22,586 nucleotides of DNA from Tissierellia bacterium (GTDB lineage: Bacteria > Bacillota > Clostridia > Tissierellales > Tepidimicrobiaceae), in assembly GCA_012798935.1 (NCBI GenBank), contig JAAZMG010000003.1, forward strand, positions 1 to 22,586, in the 5' to 3' direction. Of this stretch, positions 6,989-12,737 are shown in pieces. Both the position numbers and the translations under genes were made by a program. Under the pieces are notes generated by a model. It ran no database searches, had not been told where the DNA came from, and was given only the letters and a program-made list of their open reading frames with translations. Position 1 is the stretch's first letter, and every line of letters starts with the position of its first letter.

Positions 6989-7027
6989 AACAAGACAAGG
7001 GGACGGTACCTTGTCTTGTTTTTTATT
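6989..7027. terminator. Bidirectional terminator between dapB and hpt, built from a GGGGACGGTACC-type palindrome
   Basis: A perfect 12-bp stem, AACAAGACAAGG (6989-7000) with CCTTGTCTTGTT (7009-7020), encloses an 8-base loop (ggacggta). It is followed by TTTTATT on the plus strand. The hpt stop codon (7025-7023) lies inside the T-run, so hpt ends into the same hairpin from the other side. The motif resembles a GC-rich dispersed repeat I remember from Bacillota; see findings. Confidence 0.88.
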
Positions 7028-7550
7028 CATCAAAAGTAAATATATAAGGTATATTCCTATAGTAATCTCCATAATTAAGGCCATACCCTACTATAAAAAC
7101 ATCAGGAATAGTAAAGCCTACATAATCTGGACTAATATTAGCTTCCCTTCTACTGGGTTTGTCCAACATGACACAGATTTTAATAGATTCTGGTTCTTTC
7201 ATGCTAACAAACTCTACTACTTTTTCCATGGTATAACCTGAATCAATAATATCGTCAACAATCAGCACATTTTTACCTTTAACATTTGTTCGTACATCGT
7301 TAATTATTTCTACTATACCTGAAGATACTTCACTATGTCCATAAGATGAAGTAGTCATAAAATCTATATTAACGGGAATTTTTAGCTCTCTTACTAAATC
7401 AGAAGCAAATATAAAGCCTCCTCTAAGTAAAGGTATTACTACAATATCTTCACCATCATAGTCCTCGGATATTTCCATTCCCAGTTTCTTTACTCTTTCG
7501 GCTATTTCATTTATAGTAAATAGCACCTTTGGTTTTCTGTCTAGTTTCAA
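7023..7550 (-). CDS. hpt: Hypoxanthine phosphoribosyltransferase
   Basis: This is a 175-residue purine-salvage enzyme that converts hypoxanthine or guanine with PRPP to IMP or GMP. The PRPP loop is VLIVDDIIDSGYT (residues 95-107) with the diagnostic D99-D100 pair. PLLRGGFIF (40-48) is the diphosphate-binding loop, and SSYGHSE is the flexible active-site loop. The start is a TTG at 7550 after GGAG at 9 bases. An ATG start further in would remove the conserved N-terminal FTINEIAERV helix, so the TTG is preferred. It lies 27 bases downstream of a small membrane-peptide gene and probably shares its promoter. Confidence 0.96.
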   Translation of the reverse strand: MKLDRKPKVLFTINEIAERVKKLGMEISEDYDGEDIVVIPLLRGGFIFASDLVRELKIPVNIDFMTTSSYGHSEVSSGIVEIINDVRTNVKGKNVLIVDDIIDSGYTMEKVVEFVSMKEPESIKICVMLDKPSRREANISPDYVGFTIPDVFIVGYGLNYGDYYRNIPYIFTFDE

Positions 7551-7577
7551 TCTTTATCTCTCCTTCTTTTATGTATG

Positions 7578-7703
7578 TTATTGGAATTTGCTCCTTAAGA
7601 TTTGTTTTATTTCCCTTAATTCCAGCAATATCTTATTTAAAGTGAACTGGAGACTGCCTAAGATAATTAAAAATATAGTGATAATTATTATTTTTATATG
7701 CAT
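7578..7703 (-). CDS. 41-residue single-span membrane micro-protein upstream of hpt
   Basis: This short ORF was read directly from the minus strand. It runs from an ATG at 7703 to a TAA at 7580-7578. The SD GGAG lies 7 bases before the ATG, in GGAGAAGATAA. An extended -10 promoter stands about 30 bases further up. The translation begins MHIKIIIITIFLIILGSL, a 16-residue hydrophobic helix, and continues as an amphipathic helix rich in Leu, Ile, Lys, Arg and Glu (LNKILLELREIKQILRSKF). I recognise no family. The gap to hpt is 27 bases, so they are likely co-transcribed. The good SD, the promoter and the membrane-helix-plus-amphipathic-helix layout are what lift it above chance; conservation is untested. 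Confidence 0.65.
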   Translation of the reverse strand: MHIKIIIITIFLIILGSLQFTLNKILLELREIKQILRSKFQ

Positions 7704-7733
7704 TTATCTTCTCCTTACCTTTAATTATTATAG

Positions 7734-7761
7734 ATTATAACATATATTTTTAAATTGATAA
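7734..7761 (-). promoter_or_regulatory. Promoter of the micro-ORF-hpt unit
   Basis: On the minus strand a perfect TATAAT (7739-7734) is preceded by TGT, an extended -10. TTATCA (7761-7756) stands 16 bases upstream as a 4/6 -35. Transcription would start near 7727, about 24 bases before the micro-ORF ATG. Confidence 0.65.
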
Positions 7762-7773
7762 AACAAAAATTAT

Positions 7774-7839
7774 GAATAGCTCCTTTCAAAATGTTTTAAT
7801 GTTTTACTAGTACATACATCATAACATATGGAGCTATTC
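7774..7839. terminator. Long hairpin flanked by A- and T-tracts, probable terminator of the SSB-like gene
   Basis: A perfect 10-bp stem, GAATAGCTCC (7774-7783) with GGAGCTATTC (7830-7839), encloses 46 bases. Those 46 bases contain a further nested pair, ATGTT/AACAT (7791-7795 with 7823-7827), and a central TACTAGTA palindrome. A-rich sequence precedes it and T6GT4 follows on the plus strand; on the minus strand the tail is ATAATTTTTGTTTTAT. It lies 30 bases beyond the stop of the SSB-like gene. The size is unusually large for a terminator. Confidence 0.6.
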
Positions 7840-7868
7840 TTTTTTGTTTTTCTACAATTATTTACTTT

Positions 7869-8546
7869 CTATACTTCCTTTTCACAATCCTCTAATCTAT
7901 TATTGTCATTTTCAATATATTCTAATTTAGATATAGATACTTCATAAGCTACTTTTGTTTCAACTTTTTCATTATTATACTTTTTCTGATACTCACGACT
8001 CTGTATTCTTCCCCATACCTTAATATGGTCTCCTACCAATAGTTTTTCACAAAATCTTGCATTTCTACCCCAAGAAATGCAAGGTATGTAATCGGATTTA
8101 TTATAAGGTCTATTAACTGCTACAAGTAAATCTGAAATTTCTCTACCAAAAGGTGTAGTCCTATAAATAGGCGCCTTACAAATATAACCATTTAAGTAGA
8201 TTTCATTAGGAGATCTTAATAATTCATTTATCTCTTCCCCATCCTCTAGAATTCTAATATCTCTAGCAAATACAGTCAAAATAAGTCTGCTAGAACTATT
8301 AATATATCGATTATAAGAACGTAATTGACCGTATATTTCCACATAGGAGTGTATTGATAAATCCATATTAATAATTAATCTTTCAGATATAGTCACTGGT
8401 AAGATATCCACTGAATCACTTAATCTAGGAACTTCTAGCTGGAAATTATAAAATCCCTCACCATACATTTCATGGCTAAATTTAATTGTTTCTGTTATTC
8501 TCCCTATAATCTTCACCACATTTGTATCTAGTGTTCTATCAACCAT
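7869..8546 (-). CDS. SSB-like protein with two tandem OB folds
   Basis: This is a 225-residue protein. Residues 1-105 and 110-215 look like two separate OB-fold units. The second is the clearer SSB/PriB-like fold: NEIYLNGYICKAPIYRTTP, then LLVAVNRPYNKSDYIPCISW, then VGDHIKVWGRIQSREYQKKY, following the usual SSB strand order. Standard bacterial SSB is about 110-170 residues with one OB fold and an acidic tail ending in a hydrophobic tip. This protein ends LEDCEKEV with no such tip, so it is not the housekeeping SSB. A role in DNA metabolism is inferred; the first OB fold is too diverged to assign. The ATG at 8546 follows AAGGGGGA. It is a single gene with its own promoter region and terminator. 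Confidence 0.8.
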   Translation of the reverse strand: MVDRTLDTNVVKIIGRITETIKFSHEMYGEGFYNFQLEVPRLSDSVDILPVTISERLIINMDLSIHSYVEIYGQLRSYNRYINSSSRLILTVFARDIRILEDGEEINELLRSPNEIYLNGYICKAPIYRTTPFGREISDLLVAVNRPYNKSDYIPCISWGRNARFCEKLLVGDHIKVWGRIQSREYQKKYNNEKVETKVAYEVSISKLEYIENDNNRLEDCEKEV

Positions 8547-8663
8547 AGATAACCATTCCCCCTTATTCTTATGTTTTAATAATCTATAACTATATTTATT
8601 CGATAATTTAAGTTAATATGATAAAGGAAAAAAGTTTTTTATAGATATAGACCATTTGGGTTT

Positions 8664-8699
8664 TATATATAGGTATTTTGATAATATATTATCAAAATA
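8664..8699 (-). promoter_or_regulatory. Perfect 26-bp palindrome over a candidate promoter of the SSB-like gene
   Basis: Bases 8674-8699 are a perfect 26-bp palindrome whose half site is TATTTTGATAATA. On the minus strand it supplies TTGATA (8695-8690) as a -35. TATATA (8671-8666) follows 18 bases later as a -10. A symmetric operator sitting on a -35 suggests repression. The long leader to the ATG (about 115 bases) leaves room for a second, closer promoter. Confidence 0.45.
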
Positions 8700-8723
8700 T
8701 ATTTGTCACTTCCATTTAAAATA

Positions 8724-8757
8724 AATAAATCAGTTAATTTAAATTAACTGATTTATT
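8724..8757 (-). terminator. Terminator of the MurE-like gene, overlapping its stop codon
   Basis: Bases 8724-8757 form a perfect 34-bp palindrome (half site AATAAATCAGTTAATTT). It includes the stop codon at 8741-8739 and the last codons of the gene. On the minus strand it continues into T-rich TATTTTAAATGG. The stem is AT-rich and there is no clean T-run, so its efficiency is uncertain. Confidence 0.55.
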
Positions 8758-9791
8758 ATATCCCTACTTCCTTTCAAAGATTCCCCTCCTAATAGGAGTA
8801 ATAAATCACCCTGACCTAAAGGTAAAATTCCATTATAAATACATTTTGTCAATTGGAAAAATATATCATATCTAACTTTCTCTTTTGTTAATAACAGATT
8901 TATATTATGGATTATTAACTCTTCTTTCTTATCCATGTATAAAAATATTTTCCTTATATCTAATATAGGAACCCAACTTAAAATAACTTCCAAATTCTTT
9001 TTTATTGTATCTATTCCCTGAGCTATTTCTACACTATTTATGATATAAATATTTTTGTACTTAATATTTTGAACTTCTTCTAAAACTAAATTGTAGTCCA
9101 AAGGTCTGTTACAATAATTATCTATTATCATATAATCTTTCTCATATATCTTTTCTAATCGTCTATAAACTCCTTCAATATTTAATAGAGTATCTTTTAT
9201 TTGTTCAATATCTATTCCACAAACCAGCCCACAAGCTATAGCTCCTAGTCCGTGATAAATGTTTGTTCTTCCTATTAAATTTAATATAATGGGTATTTCC
9301 ATAGGTTCTATCTTCTTTTTATCTATAGTTTCATATTCTCTTTGTAAGCATAAATTAAATTCTATATTATTAAAGAGGCTAAAGCTTGAAGCAGTTATAG
9401 TAGCCTTCTTGTTTATCCCGTAAGTAATTATTATCCCTTCCACGTTTTTATCTAAAATATTTCTAGAGCTTTCATCATCTATATTCATTATTATATATTT
9501 TGCTTTATTAACCATCTTCTTTATAAAAGGACTATTGTAATCTTCTTGTATCAAACTAGTTTGAATTAAAATATCAAAATATAATTCTAAATTCAAAGCA
9601 TTCTCAATAGTTTTAGAGGTTAATTCCATTATTAACACTAATTTGTCTTTAGAGGCTAAAATAGTCATGGTATTACTATCAAATATTAATTCATAATTAA
9701 TTTTTATAAATATTTTTTTAATTATATGATAGACTGTATTGTTTTTTTGAGAACTTAATACTCCAATCGAAATTAAAATTTGATTTTCCAT
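8739..9791 (-). CDS. Degenerate MurE-like Mur-ligase homologue (probable pseudoenzyme)
   Basis: This is a 350-residue protein that follows the central and C-terminal domains of Mur ligases. Residues 100-125 (YIIMNIDDESSR, then IIITYGI) match the MurE segment written as VINADDP...ITYGI. Residues 174-193 (GRTNIYHGLGAIACGLVCGI) match the GRFNxYNxLAAxAA block. Residues 205-229 (EGVYRRLEKI, then MIIDNYCNRP) match GVPGRFE and DYAHNP. Catalytic features are lost: the P-loop position reads GVLSSQKNNTV (10-20), not GTNGKTT, and DYAHNP has become DNYCNRP. The N-terminal UDP-binding domain of MurE is absent. It therefore probably cannot adenylate or ligate. SD AAAGGAG precedes the ATG by 7 bases. It lies 32 bases downstream of the PdaB-like deacetylase gene, suggesting a joint envelope or spore-cortex role. 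Confidence 0.72.
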   Translation of the reverse strand: MENQILISIGVLSSQKNNTVYHIIKKIFIKINYELIFDSNTMTILASKDKLVLIMELTSKTIENALNLELYFDILIQTSLIQEDYNSPFIKKMVNKAKYIIMNIDDESSRNILDKNVEGIIITYGINKKATITASSFSLFNNIEFNLCLQREYETIDKKKIEPMEIPIILNLIGRTNIYHGLGAIACGLVCGIDIEQIKDTLLNIEGVYRRLEKIYEKDYMIIDNYCNRPLDYNLVLEEVQNIKYKNIYIINSVEIAQGIDTIKKNLEVILSWVPILDIRKIFLYMDKKEELIIHNINLLLTKEKVRYDIFFQLTKCIYNGILPLGQGDLLLLLGGESLKGSRDIINQLI

Positions 9792-9823
9792 ATAATTACT
9801 CCTTTTATAGATTTTGACAAGAT

Positions 9824-10597
9824 TTAATCATTTGGTTTTTGTCTACCTGTATTATCCATATGAAATTTTTCTTTATATATTAGTTGTGATATGGGTACTA
9901 TTTCATAGCCTTCATTTTGTAACCTTTCTATGACCATGGGAAGATACTCTAGAATATATTTTGCATTATTATGAAATAATACAATAGAACCATCCTTTAC
10001 ATTTCTTGTAACCCTATCTACCACAGGTTGAACCCCTAATTCCTTCCAATCTAGAGAATCTACATCCCATTGAATTACATAATAATCATTTCCTTTGCAA
10101 ATATTTATTAATCTATCATTATAATCCCCAAAAGGTGGTCTAAATAAATTTGGTTTTTCGCCTGTTATTTTTTTTATTTTATTTCCCGTGTCATTTAATT
10201 CTTTTAAAATCTGCTCCTCTGTTAATTTAGTCATATATGGATGATTAGTCGAATGATTCCCTACATCATGCCCTCTATTATATATTTCTTTTACATGTTC
10301 TGGATATTTATCAATCCAAAATCCTACCAAAAAAAAGGTACTTTTTACATCATATTTATCCAATATATTAAGTATTTCTAGGGTAAATTCATCACCCCAA
10401 GCTGCATCAAAACTTATAGCTAGTTTCTTTTCCCCTGTTTCTACACTGTATATAGGCAGTTCCTTTTTATAAGAAAACACTTCTACAATATTTATATTTG
10501 TTTTAATACTTGTATAAATTATAGAAATCATAACAATTAATACTATAATTACCATTCTATATGCTATATGATTTTTAAAATATCTTCTTTTCAACAT
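9824..10597 (-). CDS. PdaB-like polysaccharide deacetylase (NodB domain), membrane-anchored
   Basis: This is a 257-residue protein. Residues 13-30 form one hydrophobic anchor after a basic N-terminus, and the NodB (CE4) domain begins about residue 57. Motif 1 is SFDAAWGDE (62-70), motif 2 H115-STNH119, motif 3 RPPFGDYN (153-160), motif 4 around WDVDSLDW (177-184) and motif 5 LFHNN. The classic TFDDG is SFDAA, so the second Asp, a metal ligand in standard CE4 enzymes, is replaced by Ala, as in PdaB-type sporulation proteins to my recollection. Its role would be removal of acetyl groups from peptidoglycan sugars outside the membrane, likely in spore cortex maturation. The SD AGGAGG is only 4 bases from the ATG at 10597. 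The MurE-like gene follows. Confidence 0.85.
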   Translation of the reverse strand: MLKRRYFKNHIAYRMVIIVLIVMISIIYTSIKTNINIVEVFSYKKELPIYSVETGEKKLAISFDAAWGDEFTLEILNILDKYDVKSTFFLVGFWIDKYPEHVKEIYNRGHDVGNHSTNHPYMTKLTEEQILKELNDTGNKIKKITGEKPNLFRPPFGDYNDRLINICKGNDYYVIQWDVDSLDWKELGVQPVVDRVTRNVKDGSIVLFHNNAKYILEYLPMVIERLQNEGYEIVPISQLIYKEKFHMDNTGRQKPND

Positions 10598-10812
10598 ATC
10601 CCCTCCTACAATAGCTTTTAATACAACTTATTCCTAAAATTTTTTTATATTACCTTGACTTGAAAACTAATATTTTATATTATTCTTTCTCAATTCATTG
10701 TTAATAATCCTTTGTAATTCTTTACATAATAAAACCCTTTATGATTTAAATGTTATAACTTATAATTATTAACTAAATTGAAATTTTATATACATACTTT
10801 CTAATTTTATAA

Positions 10813-10841
10813 GAATATTTTTTTTATAAGTGGTTATTATA
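10813..10841 (+). promoter_or_regulatory. Candidate sigma-G promoter of the second SASP gene
   Basis: GAATA (10813-10817) matches the sigma-G -35 pattern G-H-A-T-R. TATTATA (10835-10841), 17 bases on, matches 6/7 of the -10 pattern CATnHTA. The expected start is about 10848, the first base of a 5' hairpin. The rest of the 290-base divergent gap (10598-10812) is very AT-rich and shows no credible ORF or RNA gene. Confidence 0.5.
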
Positions 10842-10848
10842 AATAGTA

Positions 10849-10870
10849 CAGCAATTAAAAAATATTGCTG
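10849..10870 (+). promoter_or_regulatory. 5'-terminal hairpin in the SASP mRNA
   Basis: A 7-bp perfect stem, CAGCAAT (10849-10855) with ATTGCTG (10864-10870), has an 8-base loop. It begins where the candidate sigma-G promoter would start transcription and ends 1 base before AAAGGAGG. It leaves the ribosome binding site free, so an mRNA-stabilising role is more likely than repression. Confidence 0.5.
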
Positions 10871-10887
10871 CAAAGGAGGATTTGAAA

Positions 10888-11091
10888 ATGGCTAATACCA
10901 ATAAAATTGTAGTTCCAGAAGCAAGGCAAGCTCTAGATCAACTGAAATTAGAAATTGCCAATGAATTAGGAGTTGCAAATTATGATAATATAGATAAAGG
11001 TAATTTACCTTCGAGAGTAAATGGATATGTAGGTGGATATATGGTTAAAAGGTTAGTAGAAACTGCTCAAAATCAAATGGCAAATAAATAA
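10888..11091 (+). CDS. Small acid-soluble spore protein, alpha/beta type
   Basis: This is a 67-residue DNA-binding spore protein. The germination-protease site lies in LKLEIANELGV (cleavage expected after E22). GNLPSRVNGYVGGYMVKRLVE is the second conserved block of alpha/beta SASPs. The protein saturates spore DNA and protects it from UV and heat. I chose the ATG at 10888, 8 bases after AAAGGAGG. A TTG two codons earlier stands only 2 bases from the SD and is rejected. The gene is monocistronic, with a sigma-G-like promoter and a perfect terminator palindrome, and is divergent from the deacetylase gene. Confidence 0.95.
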   Translation: MANTNKIVVPEARQALDQLKLEIANELGVANYDNIDKGNLPSRVNGYVGGYMVKRLVETAQNQMANK

Positions 11092-11095
11092 TTTT

Positions 11096-11130
11096 AAAAG
11101 AGGTAAGTGAAATTTCACTTACCTCTTTTA
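11096..11130 (+). terminator. Terminator of the SASP gene
   Basis: Bases 11096-11129 form a perfect 34-bp palindrome (half site AAAAGAGGTAAGTGAAA), starting 4 bases after the stop codon and ending in CTTTTA. The core AGAGGTAAGTGA/TCACTTACCTCT gives a stable stem. Its 3' arm also supplies a possible -35 for the next gene. Confidence 0.85.
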
Positions 11131-11141
11131 TATGATATAAT
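11114..11141 (+). promoter_or_regulatory. Extended -10 promoter of the DUF4364 gene
   Basis: TGATATAAT (11133-11141) is a perfect TATAAT with a TGn extension, and a second TATAAT overlaps at 11141-11146. TTCACT (11114-11119, 4/6) lies 16 bases upstream, within the SASP terminator palindrome. The leader to the ATG at 11184 is about 35 bases. Confidence 0.6.
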
Positions 11142-11183
11142 ATAATTTAACAAATTTACATTACTATCAAAGAGGTGTAGAAT

Positions 11184-11735
11184 ATGTTTATAGAAAACAC
11201 TGAATCATTAGCTCAAAATAAATTACTTTTATTATATATTATTGATAAATCTGAAAACTCCTTGACTAATGAAGAAATTACTGAATTTTTATTGGAAAAC
11301 AATTACATGAATTATTTTTTAATACAACAATATTTATCTGAACTTATCCAATCTGGTTTTATAGAATATATAAACAAAAAAGACAAAAAAATATATATAT
11401 TATTAAATAAAGGAAAGATAACTTTATCTTTTTTTGAAGATAGGATCTCCACAAAAATCAAGGAGGAAATATCCGATAAATTTATTAAAATAAAAGAAGA
11501 TGAAAAAATAGCAACTCAGGTTACAGGAGAATATTTTCAAAAAGGTCCTGATAAATATATTGTTAATTTAAAACTTGTAGAAAACACTGAAACACTATTT
11601 AGCTTGTATCTTAATGTAACTACAATTAAACAAGCTGAAAAAATTTGTAACACGTGGAAAGACAATACTGAATTTATTTACAAAAACCTGCTAAATATGC
11701 TAGCTGATGATAAAATAATCTCAGTCGAGGATTAA
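11184..11735 (+). CDS. DUF4364-family winged-helix protein
   Basis: This is a 183-residue protein matching, from memory, the clostridial DUF4364 family: a start such as SLAQNKLLLLYIIDK, then LTNEEITEFLLENNYMNYFLIQQYLSELIQSGFIEY. Residues 12-75 read as a winged helix-turn-helix, and a C-terminal region (about 110-175) is a mixed alpha/beta domain that could dimerise or sense a ligand. Function and targets are unknown; a DNA-binding regulator is inferred. The ATG follows AGAGGTG at 6 bases. It follows the SASP gene on the same strand but has its own promoter. Its last 15 bases overlap the end of the convergent beta-propeller gene and no terminator separates them. Confidence 0.82.
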   Translation: MFIENTESLAQNKLLLLYIIDKSENSLTNEEITEFLLENNYMNYFLIQQYLSELIQSGFIEYINKKDKKIYILLNKGKITLSFFEDRISTKIKEEISDKFIKIKEDEKIATQVTGEYFQKGPDKYIVNLKLVENTETLFSLYLNVTTIKQAEKICNTWKDNTEFIYKNLLNMLADDKIISVED

Positions 11736-12659
11736 AATCCCATTAGGTTCTATACCTACTTTTATATTATCTATTATTTTATTAGTATTTATATCAAATA
11801 AAGTTAATGTATTGGTTGATATATTAGAAATAAAAATCGTATTATCTCTATCCCATTCCAATTTATTAGGCATTCCTTTTAAATAGGTTTTGCTTAATAA
11901 ATCTCCCCTTATTATATCCATCCTATAAAGGTATCCATTATCCATATTTGTAATAAATATAATTTCACTACCATTTATCTTCAACATAGTACTAAATATG
12001 CCTTTAAAATCAATACTTTGTTGAATTTTATAGGATCGTCTATCCATAATAGAAATATTGCTACTGCTAGTTATACCATTATTTACAATGGATAATATAA
12101 GGATGGATTCCTCTTCTAGGATAATTTTAACTGGATTGTTATTAAGTCTTATAAGCTTATTATCCTTACCCTTTAAGTCTATAATATTCATACTATATCC
12201 ATTACTATTTACCACATAGATTTTCATATTAGTTTCATCTATTTCTATATCCATAGGCTTTTCTCCTACAGGTATATTTTCAATTAAAGAAAAAGATTTT
12301 TCCTCCACTATAGAAATGGAGTTTGAATCGGTATTTGCTATAAAAAGATGTTCTTTAAAATACTTTATACAAGTTGGAAAACTACCTACATGCAAAATAT
12401 CAAGAACTTTTTTACTTTCCATACCTATTTTAAAAATTGAATTATTATAATTGTTTGTACAATATATAAGGCCGCAACCATTAGACACCATATCATAAGG
12501 ACCAATAAAAGAGCTATCTACTCTAAGCATTGTATCTTTATTGCTACTAATAGTACTTTTTAAATCTATTGTTTCTATCACCTCTCTATTTTTTAAATCT
12601 ATACAGCTCAATGTGTCTTCTCCAGTATTAGCAACTATTACTTTTTCCTTTAATATCAA
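11721..12659 (-). CDS. YncE/YVTN-like beta-propeller protein
   Basis: Counting from the chosen start, this is a 312-residue protein built of repeats of about 42 residues: IVANTGEDTLSCIDLKNREVI, then LFIANTDSNSISIVEEKS, IYVVNSNGYSMNIIDLKG and IFISNISTNTLTLFDINTN. These are seven-bladed-propeller (YVTN/YncE) repeats. There is no signal peptide or membrane helix, so it is cytoplasmic or exported by another route. Propellers of this type act in binding; no enzyme motif is visible. The start is probably TTG at 12659, 7 bases after GGAGGTGA. A longer frame from a GTG at 12677 would put that SD inside the coding region. The SD itself is enclosed in a hairpin. The gene is last in the valS-folC-73-residue-protein run. 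Confidence 0.78.
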   Translation of the reverse strand: MILKEKVIVANTGEDTLSCIDLKNREVIETIDLKSTISSNKDTMLRVDSSFIGPYDMVSNGCGLIYCTNNYNNSIFKIGMESKKVLDILHVGSFPTCIKYFKEHLFIANTDSNSISIVEEKSFSLIENIPVGEKPMDIEIDETNMKIYVVNSNGYSMNIIDLKGKDNKLIRLNNNPVKIILEEESILILSIVNNGITSSSNISIMDRRSYKIQQSIDFKGIFSTMLKINGSEIIFITNMDNGYLYRMDIIRGDLLSKTYLKGMPNKLEWDRDNTIFISNISTNTLTLFDINTNKIIDNIKVGIEPNGILILD

Positions 12660-12663
12660 AACC

Positions 12664-12718
12664 TCACCTCCATCCACTATATATAAGTTAATCTATGCTT
12701 AATAGTGGATTAAGGTGA
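12664..12718 (-). promoter_or_regulatory. RBS-sequestering hairpin ahead of the beta-propeller gene
   Basis: The inner stem is ATCCACTAT (12672-12680) with ATAGTGGAT (12702-12710), perfect 9 bp. After a 2x2 internal loop the outer stem is TCACCT (12664-12669) with AGGTGA (12713-12718), 6 bp. The loop is 21 bases. On the minus-strand RNA the SD GGAGGTGA occupies the internal loop and outer 3' arm, ending 4 bases before the TTG. No T-run of terminator quality follows. Confidence 0.7.
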
Positions 12719-12737
12719 TGAAATATTAATAACTACT

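Noticed and set aside
8553..8660. Tiny plus-strand ORF (ATGATAAAGG...) in the gap upstream of the SSB-like gene
   Set aside because: Eight codons, no SD, very AT-rich; expected by chance.
10598..10812. Possible small RNA or ORF in the divergent gap between the deacetylase and SASP genes
   Set aside because: No stable stem, promoter-terminator pair or open frame longer than a few codons could be found; the stretch looks like plain AT-rich promoter DNA.
10882..10887. SASP start at TTG 10882
   Set aside because: Only 2 bases from the SD; the ATG at 10888 has ideal spacing and gives the standard SASP N-terminus.
12660..12677. Beta-propeller start at GTG 12677
   Set aside because: It would place the strong SD GGAGGTGA inside the coding region and has no SD of its own; TTG at 12659 is better placed.
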